From Sphingobacteriia bacterium (GTDB taxonomy: Bacteria; Bacteroidota; Bacteroidia; UBA7662), in contig RFPG01000099.1 of the NCBI GenBank assembly GCA_009926245.1, positions 1 to 5,514 of the forward strand: a DNA stretch of 5,514 bases. The letters run 5' to 3'. Position 1 is the stretch's first letter, and the number at the start of each line of letters is the position of its first letter. The notes beneath the pieces were generated by a model. The model did not search any database, was not told the DNA's origin, and saw only the letters and a list, made by a program, of their open reading frames with translations. The translations under genes were made by a program, and so were the position numbers. This document shows, piece by piece, positions 1-5,514 of the stretch.

Positions 1-928
1 GCAAGGTTTCGGGGGCCGATACAAAGCCGATGGTGCCTTGTTCGCTGACAGGCACAGCCAGGAGGAGCGGTGTCTCGCTGGCCTTTGAGGATGATTTCCT
101 CACCAAGGTGAGGGTGCAGGTTTGGCCCGCTGAGGCTTTCAAAGCCTTTTGGAGCTCATCAAAAAAACGAACTTGAAGGCCATTGACCGCGACGATGGAG
201 TCCCCGGCTTGAAGGCCGGCTTTTTCGGCGGGCATCCCGGCCACCACTTCGCCGACCGCAAAACGGACGCGTGGCATGAGGTACAGGGGTTTGGCTTGAT
301 CCAGCCATTTGTTGGCAAAATCTTGGGGCATTCGCAGTTGGACTTGGTTGCCCTCCCGAATCAGGGTCATTTCGGGAGGACCGTTGGTGAGCCAACGGGG
401 GTCGTAGACGTCTTCGACGTAGCGAATGGGGGTGCCGTTCAGGGCGACCAAGCGATCGCCAGGTTGAAAGCCCAGGCTTTCGGCCCATTCGGTGGGTGCC
501 AAGCCGTTTTTGAGCCCCTGGACCGGGGTTTTTTGTTCTCCCCAAACCCAGAGGATCATCGCAAAAAGCAAAATCCCAAGAATAGCGTTGACGGTCACCC
601 CGCCAATCATGACAATCAGGCGTTGCCATGCTGGCTTGGAACGAAATTCATCCGGACGAGGGGGGGCGGCCAATTGTTCCTTGTCCACCGATTCGTCGAC
701 CATGCCGGCGATTTTTACATAGCCGCCGATGGGGAGCCAGCCCAAGCCAAATTCGGTATCGCCTCGACGAAAAGAGAAGATCTTTTTGCCCCAGGCGTCA
801 ATGAAAACATAGAATTTATCAACCCGGATCCCAAACATGCGGGCTGTGAAGTAATGCCCCCATTCATGAAGTAAAACCAAAATACATAGACCCAAAATCA
901 ATTGGGAAGCCATAATCAATACATCCAT
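1..928 (-). CDS. rseP: RseP-family site-2 intramembrane zinc metalloprotease, C-terminus cut off by the window edge
   Basis: This membrane protease of the M50/S2P family would cut transmembrane segments of substrates such as anti-sigma factors in the inner membrane. The frame is open from ATG at 928 through 309 codons to base 1. Residues 3-20 form a first membrane segment running directly into the zinc motif HEWGH (21-25), an HExxH in which Trp replaces the more usual Leu. Residues 57-75 (DTEFGLGWLPIGGYVKIAG) match the block conserved in Bacteroidota homologues. A second hydrophobic segment spans about 103-129. Two PDZ domains follow: about 140-200 (LGFQPGDRLVALNG) and 222-280 (AGMPAEKAGLQAGDSIVAVNG). 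The final membrane segments and the second zinc-ligand motif, normally in the last third of a roughly 440-residue protein, lie outside the window, so integrity cannot be judged. An in-frame TAA at 978-976 with no intervening start supports ATG 928; ATG 913 is a possible alternative. It is divergent from the MarR-type gene. Confidence 0.93.
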   Translation of the reverse strand, partial: MDVLIMASQLILGLCILVLLHEWGHYFTARMFGIRVDKFYVFIDAWGKKIFSFRRGDTEFGLGWLPIGGYVKIAGMVDESVDKEQLAAPPRPDEFRSKPAWQRLIVMIGGVTVNAILGILLFAMILWVWGEQKTPVQGLKNGLAPTEWAESLGFQPGDRLVALNGTPIRYVEDVYDPRWLTNGPPEMTLIREGNQVQLRMPQDFANKWLDQAKPLYLMPRVRFAVGEVVAGMPAEKAGLQAGDSIVAVNGLQVRFFDELQKALKASAGQTCTLTLVRKSSSKASETPLLLAVPVSEQGTIGFVSAPETL

Positions 929-938
929 GGGTGCGAAG

Positions 939-969
939 GGTTGGGGTCGTTGGTGGGCGGTTTGGGTCG
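939..969. repeat. Pair of 11-bp direct repeats at exactly 20-bp spacing
   Basis: GGTTGGGGTCG at 939-949 recurs as GGTTTGGGTCG at 959-969, with 10 of 11 bases identical and a period of 20 bases, about two helical turns. It lies 11-41 bases upstream of the rseP start codon on the template side. Such spacing would put two bound protein subunits on the same DNA face. The region is G-rich, so chance similarity is possible. Confidence 0.4.
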
Positions 970-970
970 G

Positions 971-978
971 CTAAATTA
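971..978 (-). promoter_or_regulatory. Possible -7 promoter element for rseP (one mismatch)
   Basis: On the minus strand this reads TAATTTAG, one mismatch from the Bacteroidota element TAnnTTTG. It would start transcription roughly 35 bases before the rseP ATG at 928, leaving a short leader. No TTG is visible at the usual upstream distance. This is the best candidate in the gap but weak. Confidence 0.25.
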
Positions 979-1020
979 GGGGTTCTTGGGCTTATCCCCT
1001 GAATAATAGAAAGCGAATCG

Positions 1021-1028
1021 TAGGTTTG
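1021..1028 (+). promoter_or_regulatory. TAnnTTTG -7 promoter element of the MarR-family gene
   Basis: TAGGTTTG is an exact match to the Bacteroidota -7 consensus TAnnTTTG and ends 4 bases before ATG 1033. Known promoters of this type start transcription a few bases past the box, so the predicted start is at or next to the start codon and the mRNA would be leaderless. A TTG element 17-23 bases upstream is not evident. Confidence 0.6.
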
Positions 1029-1032
1029 TTCC

Positions 1033-1479
1033 ATGATGGACCGCGATGCCCTCCTTCAAATGATGGGGAAAATTTGGAATGCCTATGGGCTGCGTTTGGA
1101 GCAGTCTTTTCGGGAGGCTGGATTGCCCATGAATGCTGAGCAATATCGTTTTTTGAAGGTGGTTCACGAACGACCGGGTCAGTACCAAGAAATCTACGCC
1201 CGTTTGTTGGGCCGCGATCGTTCCAGCACGACCCGAATGATTCAGAGTTTGCATCGACGGGGTTGGGTTCAACGAAGCCTGGACAAGGAACAATCCGGGC
1301 CCGAATCGCGGGATACCCGGGTCAAACGCATTCGCCTGACGGAAGAAGGCGAAGCCATTTTGGCGAAGGCGGTTCAACCGGCGATGTCAGCTCTCTTTCC
1401 GGCTTGGGAGAATTTCCCAGGAGAGGAAAGGGAGGTCCTGGAGCAATTGCTCAAAAGGATTTACATCAATATTCAATAA
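1033..1479 (+). CDS. MarR-family winged helix-turn-helix transcriptional regulator
   Basis: This 148-residue protein has the usual MarR length and layout: an N-terminal dimerisation helix (about 5-30), a helix-turn-helix with AEQYRFLKVV (35-44) leading to the recognition helix near 63-77 (RSSTTRMIQSLHRRG), and a beta wing at about 80-103 with DTRVKRIRLTEEG, the hallmark D-x-R wing followed by LTxxG. A C-terminal helix (about 130-146) completes the dimer interface. Proteins of this family act as cytoplasmic dimers, usually repressors relieved by small phenolic ligands or oxidants; there is no Cys, so direct thiol sensing is unlikely. The ligand and target are unknown. ATG 1033 is immediately followed by a second ATG at 1036; 1033 is preferred because its 4-base distance to the TAnnTTTG box matches other genes here. 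It diverges from rseP and converges on the secreted-protein gene. Confidence 0.9.
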   Translation: MMDRDALLQMMGKIWNAYGLRLEQSFREAGLPMNAEQYRFLKVVHERPGQYQEIYARLLGRDRSSTTRMIQSLHRRGWVQRSLDKEQSGPESRDTRVKRIRLTEEGEAILAKAVQPAMSALFPAWENFPGEEREVLEQLLKRIYINIQ

Positions 1480-1486
1480 AGGAAAT

Positions 1487-1537
1487 CCAAAGGAAGGACC
1501 CCAGAGGAACCCCAAAGGAAGGACCCCAGAGGAACCC
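1487..1537. repeat. Perfect 25-bp tandem duplication in the convergent gap
   Basis: The unit beginning CCAAAGGAAGGACCCC occupies 1487-1511 and is repeated without any change at 1512-1536, with one further matching base at 1537. It lies entirely between the stop codon of the MarR gene (1477-1479) and the stop of the convergent secreted-protein gene (1552-1550). Perfect identity suggests a recent slippage or duplication. The unit is purine-rich on the plus strand; a degenerate partial third echo (CAAGGAAGGA) occurs at 1551-1560. Confidence 0.9.
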
Positions 1538-1542
1538 TGGGG
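1524..1542. terminator. Possible bidirectional terminator hairpin between convergent genes
   Basis: CCCCAG (1524-1529) can pair perfectly with CTGGGG (1537-1542) around a 7-base loop. It is placed where both convergent transcripts need to end. No proper T-run follows on either strand (GGCTTGTT on plus, TCCTTCCTTT on minus), so it is at best a weak intrinsic terminator. Only the second copy of the tandem repeat has this pairing, because the right arm is formed at its junction with unique sequence. Confidence 0.35.
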
Positions 1543-1549
1543 GGCTTGT

Positions 1550-2692
1550 TCAAGGAAGGAGCAGGATTTTTTTGGAATAGACGCCGTAGGCAGCGGTTAC
1601 CTCCACACGATAAAATCCAGCGGCAAGCCGGTATTCCAGTCCTTCGATTCGGGTACCGGGTTGTTCCACGACCAGTACTTCCTGCCCCGAGGCATTCCAA
1701 AAGCGAACCCGATCGCAGGCGTCAAGGGGATGCAGGCCCAGGTTGAGGACCCCACGGCATGGATTAGGGTACAAAACCACGTTGCCGGGATCGGTCAACG
1801 GAGGAGGAGGTGGGGGCAAAGGGGCTCGGTAGCGATCGCGGTACCAAACTTCTTGAATCGTGGGTGGAAAAAACAAAATACTGCGTTCCAGGATCCTTAG
1901 CAGGGGACCGCGCTGATTGGTTTCGTTGGTGTACCAAGAGGTCTCAATTTCGGTGCGGGTGGGGAGGCCAACGGGGGCAGACCCTGCCAGGAGGATGCTG
2001 TCTGTGATGGTGAGGCGACTGCGAACACGCAGGCAGGGGAATTGGCCGTAGGGGGTGCGCAAAGTTCCCCAGGCATCAACGACCGAAAATCGTTGACCTT
2101 GTCGCCGTATTTCGGCGATGGTAGGGATGTTGATGCTAAAGGCAAAAGTGCTGGTATCTCTGTCCCCAAATTGCAAAGGAAAAGAGAGCATTTCGTCCGG
2201 ATCGCTGTAGAAAACGGGCAGGGGGAGTCCCAAAAGACCTATACCCTGGGCGGTCTTGGCCCAGCGGTTGTTGTTCAGGTTGTAAAAATCGTACAGGTTG
2301 GTCAGAGGTAAATTAAGGGAATCCAGGCCCGGAATGGGTAATTGGGGAGGGAGCCCCAGAAATTCAAAAAGGGAACTGCTGTCAGCGGTTTTTCGGCCAT
2401 AATTTCCAAACAAAAGAAAATAAGGTGTTTGGGTGGCATTGACATAACGGACCACCTCGGACTCGTTGGATACCAGGGCATTCGCCAGATCCCAAGTCCT
2501 AGAGGCTCCGTTTTGACTCAAGACGAAGGAAAGGGCACTTGGATTGGTCATGCGGGCATACCGAGGGGTATCACCGGCTAAAGGGGCGCAACTGCGACCC
2601 AAAATCGGGGCTGTTTGGCCTAGAATATCGTGGGATAGGCCCAGGAAAGCGCCCAAGCCGAAGCAGAACGCCCAAAGTCGAAGGTTTAACAC
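1550..2692 (-). CDS. Secreted protein of unknown function with a C-terminal type IX secretion (Por) sorting domain
   Basis: The 380-residue product begins with a signal peptide (hydrophobic 5-19, probable cleavage near 25-28), so it enters the periplasm by Sec. Residues 304-380 form a type A T9SS sorting domain: VVLYPNPCRG at the start, a central VRFWNASGQEVL, then LAAGFYRVEV and a final KKILLLP. Such domains direct export across the outer membrane and are cleaved, often with attachment to surface lipopolysaccharide. A six-proline linker (about 293-298) separates it from the body. The body (about 30-290) has YSDPDEMLSFPLQFGD (162-177) and DAWGTLRTPYGQFPCLRVRS (206-225), a pattern I associate with uncharacterised T9SS cargo in Bacteroidota; no catalytic motif is visible. 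The start is GTG at 2692, with no upstream alternative seen and no Shine-Dalgarno, but a near-TAnnTTTG box 4 bases before. Function cannot be assigned. Confidence 0.88.
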   Translation of the reverse strand: MLNLRLWAFCFGLGAFLGLSHDILGQTAPILGRSCAPLAGDTPRYARMTNPSALSFVLSQNGASRTWDLANALVSNESEVVRYVNATQTPYFLLFGNYGRKTADSSSLFEFLGLPPQLPIPGLDSLNLPLTNLYDFYNLNNNRWAKTAQGIGLLGLPLPVFYSDPDEMLSFPLQFGDRDTSTFAFSINIPTIAEIRRQGQRFSVVDAWGTLRTPYGQFPCLRVRSRLTITDSILLAGSAPVGLPTRTEIETSWYTNETNQRGPLLRILERSILFFPPTIQEVWYRDRYRAPLPPPPPPLTDPGNVVLYPNPCRGVLNLGLHPLDACDRVRFWNASGQEVLVVEQPGTRIEGLEYRLAAGFYRVEVTAAYGVYSKKILLLP

Positions 2693-2696
2693 AAAG

Positions 2697-2704
2697 CGAA
2701 AATA
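2697..2704 (-). promoter_or_regulatory. Near-consensus TAnnTTTG element of the secreted-protein gene
   Basis: On the minus strand this reads TATTTTCG, one mismatch from TAnnTTTG, and ends 4 bases before the GTG start at 2692. The spacing equals that of the exact boxes before the MarR-family and E2 genes. This supports the GTG start and predicts a leaderless transcript. Confidence 0.4.
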
Positions 2705-2721
2705 CGGAGGTTGAGTGACCT

Positions 2722-2729
2722 TAGTTTTG
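2722..2729 (+). promoter_or_regulatory. TAnnTTTG -7 promoter element of cinA
   Basis: TAGTTTTG matches the Bacteroidota -7 consensus exactly and ends 9 bases before ATG 2739. The predicted transcription start leaves a leader of only about 4-7 bases. Because the box lies downstream of the alternative GTG at 2715, a transcript from it could only use ATG 2739. No good TTG element lies 17-23 bases upstream. Confidence 0.55.
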
Positions 2730-2738
2730 AGACAACGT

Positions 2739-4052
2739 ATGAAAGCAGTTTATATCGTCGTGGGGGACGAGGTTCTCTTGGGACAAGTGGTGGACACCAA
2801 CGCCGCTTTTTTGGGTCAGGTTTTTGGTGCTGAAGGAATTGAGTTGATATGCAAATGGACCGTTCGTGATCGAGAGAACGAAATTCGGGATGCTCTTGAG
2901 CGGGCGCAATCCTTGGCCGAACTGGTGGTTTTGAGTGGAGGGCTGGGCCCAACATCCGATGACTTAACCAAGCCAATACTTACAGAATACTTTGGTGGTA
3001 AGTTAGTTAGGGACCATAAGATAGAGCAACAAATTAGCGATTGGTTTCGTGCTAGAGGCCGAGAGCCCGGCCCTATGAACCTGGCTCAGGCCGATTTGCC
3101 CGATAATGCTCAACAATTGCACAATCCCCTGGGTACCGCTCAAGGCATGATGTGGCAAAAAAACGGGGTTACTACGATTGCCTTGCCGGGTGTCCCCTAC
3201 GAATTCCAATACATCATTCAACATTCGTTGATTCCATGGGCCAAATCGACCGGTCGTCTAAGGGCCATGGTTCACCGCACGCTCATGACCGCAGGTTTGG
3301 TTGAATCTAGCATAGCCAAGAAATTGAAAGATTGGGAATTACGATGGAAACCAATGGGAATCCGTCTGGCTTATTTGCCCAGACCAGGCGTGGTTCGATT
3401 GCGACTTAGTGCTTATCCCGACGAATGGGTGGACGCTGGTTCGGAATCTGGTTGGGCCGAGACGTTGGAAAGTCGTGTTGATCAGGCCGCTGCAGAAATC
3501 CATGAACTCTTGCCCGGCCATGTTTATGGCGAAAACGAAGAGTCCCTGGAAGACCGAATCGGGTCTCTATTGCTACAATCCGGCCAATGTTTGGGCCTGG
3601 CCGAAAGCTGCACGGGCGGGGCCCTTTCTGCTCGATTGCTGAAGGTTCCCGGGGCCTCCGCCTATGTCAGGGGTGGTTTGGTGGCCTACCATAACGACCT
3701 CAAATCCGGCCTTTTGGGTGTCAAAACCGAGGATTTGAAGGCCTTCGGTGCGGTCTCCGAAACGGTTGTCAGGACCATGGCGGCGGAGGCCTGTGGCTTG
3801 CTTGGCTGCGATTATGCCGTGGCCATCAGTGGCATTGCGGGGCCTGATGGTGGATCCCCCGACAAGCCGGTTGGTACCGTTTATTTTGGACTCCACGGAC
3901 CAGGTTTTTCAAGGGTTTATCATCGGTCGCTGGGCACGGGCCGGGATCTGGTCGTTGAACGCGCTGTGATGATGGCATTGTTCCTATTGTGGCGTCTCCT
4001 AAGTGGTCAAGCGATTGATGAAGAAACCACGATTGCCCCCAAAACTCCCTAA
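2739..4052 (+). CDS. cinA: CinA family protein: N-terminal COG1058/MoCF-like domain fused to C-terminal NMN deamidase domain
   Basis: At 437 residues this is a full-length two-domain CinA. Residues 1-170 form the COG1058 (molybdopterin-binding-like) domain, with GDEVLLGQVVDTNAAFL (9-25) and SGGLGPTSDD (66-75), linked in the family to ADP-ribose or NAD-related pyrophosphatase activity. A linker domain (about 175-260) follows. Residues 268-422 form the PncC-type domain, which in homologues converts nicotinamide mononucleotide to nicotinic acid mononucleotide and ammonia; it has AESCTGG (289-294 region, with the family's catalytic Ser), RGGLVAYHNDLK, and GIAGPDGG plus KPVGTV (365-381). Key motifs are all present, so it should be active in the cytoplasm in NAD salvage. 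ATG 2739 gives the standard MKA-x-x-I-x-GDE start. A GTG at 2715 would add eight residues and has GGAGG at 2706-2710, but those residues do not fit the family. The E2 gene follows after 9 bases. Confidence 0.94.
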   Translation: MKAVYIVVGDEVLLGQVVDTNAAFLGQVFGAEGIELICKWTVRDRENEIRDALERAQSLAELVVLSGGLGPTSDDLTKPILTEYFGGKLVRDHKIEQQISDWFRARGREPGPMNLAQADLPDNAQQLHNPLGTAQGMMWQKNGVTTIALPGVPYEFQYIIQHSLIPWAKSTGRLRAMVHRTLMTAGLVESSIAKKLKDWELRWKPMGIRLAYLPRPGVVRLRLSAYPDEWVDAGSESGWAETLESRVDQAAAEIHELLPGHVYGENEESLEDRIGSLLLQSGQCLGLAESCTGGALSARLLKVPGASAYVRGGLVAYHNDLKSGLLGVKTEDLKAFGAVSETVVRTMAAEACGLLGCDYAVAISGIAGPDGGSPDKPVGTVYFGLHGPGFSRVYHRSLGTGRDLVVERAVMMALFLLWRLLSGQAIDEETTIAPKTP

Positions 4053-4057
4053 ATTTG
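4050..4057 (+). promoter_or_regulatory. TAnnTTTG element overlapping the cinA stop codon, upstream of the E2 gene
   Basis: TAAATTTG matches TAnnTTTG exactly; its first three bases are the cinA stop codon, and it ends 4 bases before the E2 ATG at 4062. It may give the E2 gene its own leaderless transcript despite the operon-like spacing. No Shine-Dalgarno is visible in the 9-base gap. A TTG at 4033-4035 lies 14 bases upstream, a little closer than usual. Confidence 0.5.
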
Positions 4058-4061
4058 CCTC

Positions 4062-5495
4062 ATGGCTCGATTTGAATTGGTTATGCCCAAAATGGGTGAA
4101 AGTATTACAGAGGCGACCGTGCTCAAGTGGTTGAAACAAACCGGTGATCAGGTTGCGCGGGACGAAGCGGTCTTGGAAATTGCCACGGATAAGGTTGATT
4201 CCGAGGTGCCTACACCCGTCGGTGGTCGCTTGGTGGAGGTTCTTCATGCAGAGGGCGCTGTGGTGAAGGTTGGGGCTGTTTTGGCGATTTTGGAAGACGC
4301 TTCCGAATCGACCATCCCATCCGCACCCCTTGCATCCGTTGCGGCCCCGTCCGCTGCTACCACGATGCCAGTGGCTTCCGCATCGGCTGCCCAACCAACC
4401 TTGCCGGCTGCCCCAACGGCTCCATCACCTACCGAGGTGCCCTATGTGCCCGCTCCGGTCCCCGTTTTAAATCCTGGAAGCCCGGCTCCTCCACCCCCAA
4501 CGGGTCGCTTTTATTCACCCTTGGTTCTGAGCATTGCCCGTCAGGAAAACCTGCCCATGGCTGAATTGGATGCCATACCTGGCACCGGAGACCAGGGAAG
4601 GCTCACCAAAAAAGATTTGCTCAACTACCTAAGCAACGGTCGCCAAGCAGCCCAAGCCGGGGCCCAGGTGCCGTCACCTTCCCAACCCTCAAACCCTCCT
4701 CTCAGCCCTTCAACACTGGCGGCTGTTAGCGCGTTGCCCGAGGAGATTTCAGTTCGCGGTATGGTTGACCGAGAGGAGAACGGTGGTTCGGTCGAAATTA
4801 TCGAAATGGACCGCATGCGTAAATTGATTGCCGAAAACATGGTGGCCTCCAAACGGATTTCGGCCCATGTAACCTCCTTTGTGGAGGCGGATGTCACCAA
4901 TTTGCATTACTGGCGCGAAGAACACAAGGCTGAATTCGAAAAGCGTTTTAACGAGAAACTCACCTTCACGCCCATGTTCGTGGAAGCCGTTGTTAAGGCC
5001 ATCCAGGATTACCCGATGATTAATATTTCGGTGGACGGAACCCGTATTCTCAAGCACAAAGAAATTCATATCGGCATGGCGGCGGCCCTGCCATCGGGCA
5101 ACTTGATTGTTCCGGTCATCCACCATGCCGATCAACTGAATTTGGTGGGTCTCACCAAAAGAGTCAATGATTTGGCCCGCCGGGCCCGTACCGGCAAACT
5201 AAAACCCGAAGAAATTCAGGGTGGAACCTTTACCCTCTCCAATGTTGGAACCTTTGGGAATGTTATGGGAACCCCCATTATTGCGCAACCTCAGGTGGCT
5301 ATTCTGGCGGTAGGCGCTGTTAGAAAACGGCCTGCAGTCATCGAAACCCCTCAAGGGGACTTTATTGGAATTCGTCACATGATGTTTTTGTCGCATTCGT
5401 ACGACCATCGGGTGGTGGACGGTGCCTTGGGCGGCATGTTCGTCAAGCGTGTTGCGGAATACCTGGAGAAGTGGGATCCATCCCGCGGGATTTAG
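4062..5495 (+). CDS. 2-oxo acid dehydrogenase complex E2 component (dihydrolipoamide acyltransferase)
   Basis: The 477-residue protein is the E2 core, which passes acyl groups from the E1 decarboxylase via a lipoyl arm to coenzyme A. Domains in order: one lipoyl domain (1-80) with the lipoylated lysine K44 in EIATDKVDSEV; a flexible Ala/Pro/Ser linker (about 81-148); a peripheral subunit-binding domain (149-192, SPLVLSIARQ...GTGDQGRLTKKDLL); a second Pro/Ser linker (to about 230); and the catalytic domain to the end, with TFTLSNVGTFG and the active-site motif HRVVDG (449-454; His449, Asp453). All functional residues are present. Substrate cannot be fixed from sequence: the MPKMGESITEATVLKWLK start and the SHSYDHRVVDGALGG end resemble Bacteroidota E2s annotated as branched-chain (bfmBB-like), with 2-oxoglutarate (sucB/odhB) the main alternative. 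No E1 or E3 gene is in view. It lies 9 bases after cinA on the same strand. Confidence 0.94.
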   Translation: MARFELVMPKMGESITEATVLKWLKQTGDQVARDEAVLEIATDKVDSEVPTPVGGRLVEVLHAEGAVVKVGAVLAILEDASESTIPSAPLASVAAPSAATTMPVASASAAQPTLPAAPTAPSPTEVPYVPAPVPVLNPGSPAPPPPTGRFYSPLVLSIARQENLPMAELDAIPGTGDQGRLTKKDLLNYLSNGRQAAQAGAQVPSPSQPSNPPLSPSTLAAVSALPEEISVRGMVDREENGGSVEIIEMDRMRKLIAENMVASKRISAHVTSFVEADVTNLHYWREEHKAEFEKRFNEKLTFTPMFVEAVVKAIQDYPMINISVDGTRILKHKEIHIGMAAALPSGNLIVPVIHHADQLNLVGLTKRVNDLARRARTGKLKPEEIQGGTFTLSNVGTFGNVMGTPIIAQPQVAILAVGAVRKRPAVIETPQGDFIGIRHMMFLSHSYDHRVVDGALGGMFVKRVAEYLEKWDPSRGI

Positions 5496-5514
5496 GCCAC
5501 TGCTAAACCTAGGC

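Larger units (their letters stand above)
929..1032. promoter_or_regulatory. Divergent intergenic region between rseP and the MarR-family gene
   Basis: These 104 bases separate two divergently transcribed genes and should hold both promoters. The half next to rseP is G-rich on the plus strand and carries an 11-bp direct repeat. The half next to the MarR gene is more AT-rich and holds an exact TAnnTTTG box. A loose inverted repeat (AGGGG at 978-982, CCCCT at 996-1000) lies in the middle. MarR proteins commonly bind their own divergent promoter regions, so an operator here is plausible, but no clean 16-20 bp palindrome is visible. Confidence 0.55.

Noticed and set aside
149..874. A 241-codon plus-strand open frame opposite rseP
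   Set aside because: It lies antisense to a protein with clear HExxH, membrane and PDZ features and shows no family resemblance itself. It is a shadow of rseP codon bias.
978..1000. Inverted repeat AGGGG / CCCCT with a 13-base spacer as a MarR operator
   Set aside because: Only five base pairs per arm with no inner symmetry; too weak to call as an operator, so only mentioned in the intergenic entry.
1567..1573. Run of seven T on the plus strand as a terminator tail for the MarR gene
   Set aside because: It encodes the Lys-Lys near the end of the secreted protein on the other strand and is over 20 bases from the nearest hairpin.
2686..2976. A 96-codon minus-strand frame running from inside cinA to the start of the secreted gene
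   Set aside because: It overlaps the well-conserved CinA N-terminus, is rich in Arg and Pro as expected of a shadow, and has no recognisable motif.
3999..4394. A 131-codon minus-strand frame opposite the end of cinA and the lipoyl domain
   Set aside because: Both strands cannot be under these constraints; the plus strand has conserved CinA and lipoyl-domain sequence, and the antisense product resembles nothing.
4300..4500. Ala/Pro-rich low-complexity stretch in the E2 gene as a possible sequence repeat or frameshift
   Set aside because: It is the normal flexible linker between the lipoyl and subunit-binding domains, and the frame stays open and conserved on both sides.
1..5514. Search for tRNA or rRNA genes, CRISPR arrays, insertion sequences, toxin-antitoxin pairs or defence genes
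   Set aside because: Nothing with the required structure or motifs was seen; the window is almost entirely filled by five ordinary genes.

Overview
The window reads as ordinary chromosomal DNA of a Bacteroidota bacterium. Three things point there: a secreted protein ending in a type A sorting domain of the type IX secretion system (T9SS), an RseP-type protease whose N-terminal half carries the Bacteroidota-style DTE(F/Y)G(L/I)GWLP(I/L)GGYVKI(A/S)GM block, and exact copies of the Bacteroidota promoter element TAnnTTTG in front of genes that have no convincing Shine-Dalgarno sequence. Base composition looks slightly above 50% GC by eye, on the high side for the phylum. I cannot name a genus.

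Layout: (1) 928 to 1, minus strand: the N-terminal 309 codons of a RseP/site-2 metalloprotease that runs off the left edge. (2) 929-1032: a short divergent intergenic region with an 11-bp direct repeat. (3) 1033-1479, plus: a MarR-family regulator. (4) 1480-1549: a convergent gap with a perfect 25-bp tandem duplication and a small hairpin. (5) 2692 to 1550, minus: a secreted 380-residue protein with a signal peptide, a conserved body of unknown function, a proline linker and a T9SS sorting domain. (6) 2693-2738: a very short divergent gap. (7) 2739-4052, plus: a two-domain CinA protein. (8) 4062-5495, plus: the E2 acyltransferase of a 2-oxo acid dehydrogenase complex, 9 bases after cinA. No stretch over 300 bases lacks a gene.

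The genes do not form one pathway. RseP is an intramembrane protease, CinA is a nucleotide-pool repair and NMN deamidase-type protein, and E2 belongs to central or branched-chain carbon metabolism. The secreted protein depends on T9SS machinery encoded elsewhere. The MarR regulator could control itself and rseP across the divergent region, but that is inference.

The most notable signal is regulatory. By eye, the plus strand holds exactly three perfect TAnnTTTG boxes, and each lies just before one of the three plus-strand genes (4, 9 and 4 bases before the ATG). The minus-strand secreted gene has a one-mismatch copy, again 4 bases before its GTG start. At the usual spacing for this promoter element, transcription would begin at or within a few bases of the start codon, which predicts leaderless or nearly leaderless mRNAs. 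I found no defence system, mobile element, RNA gene or CRISPR array.
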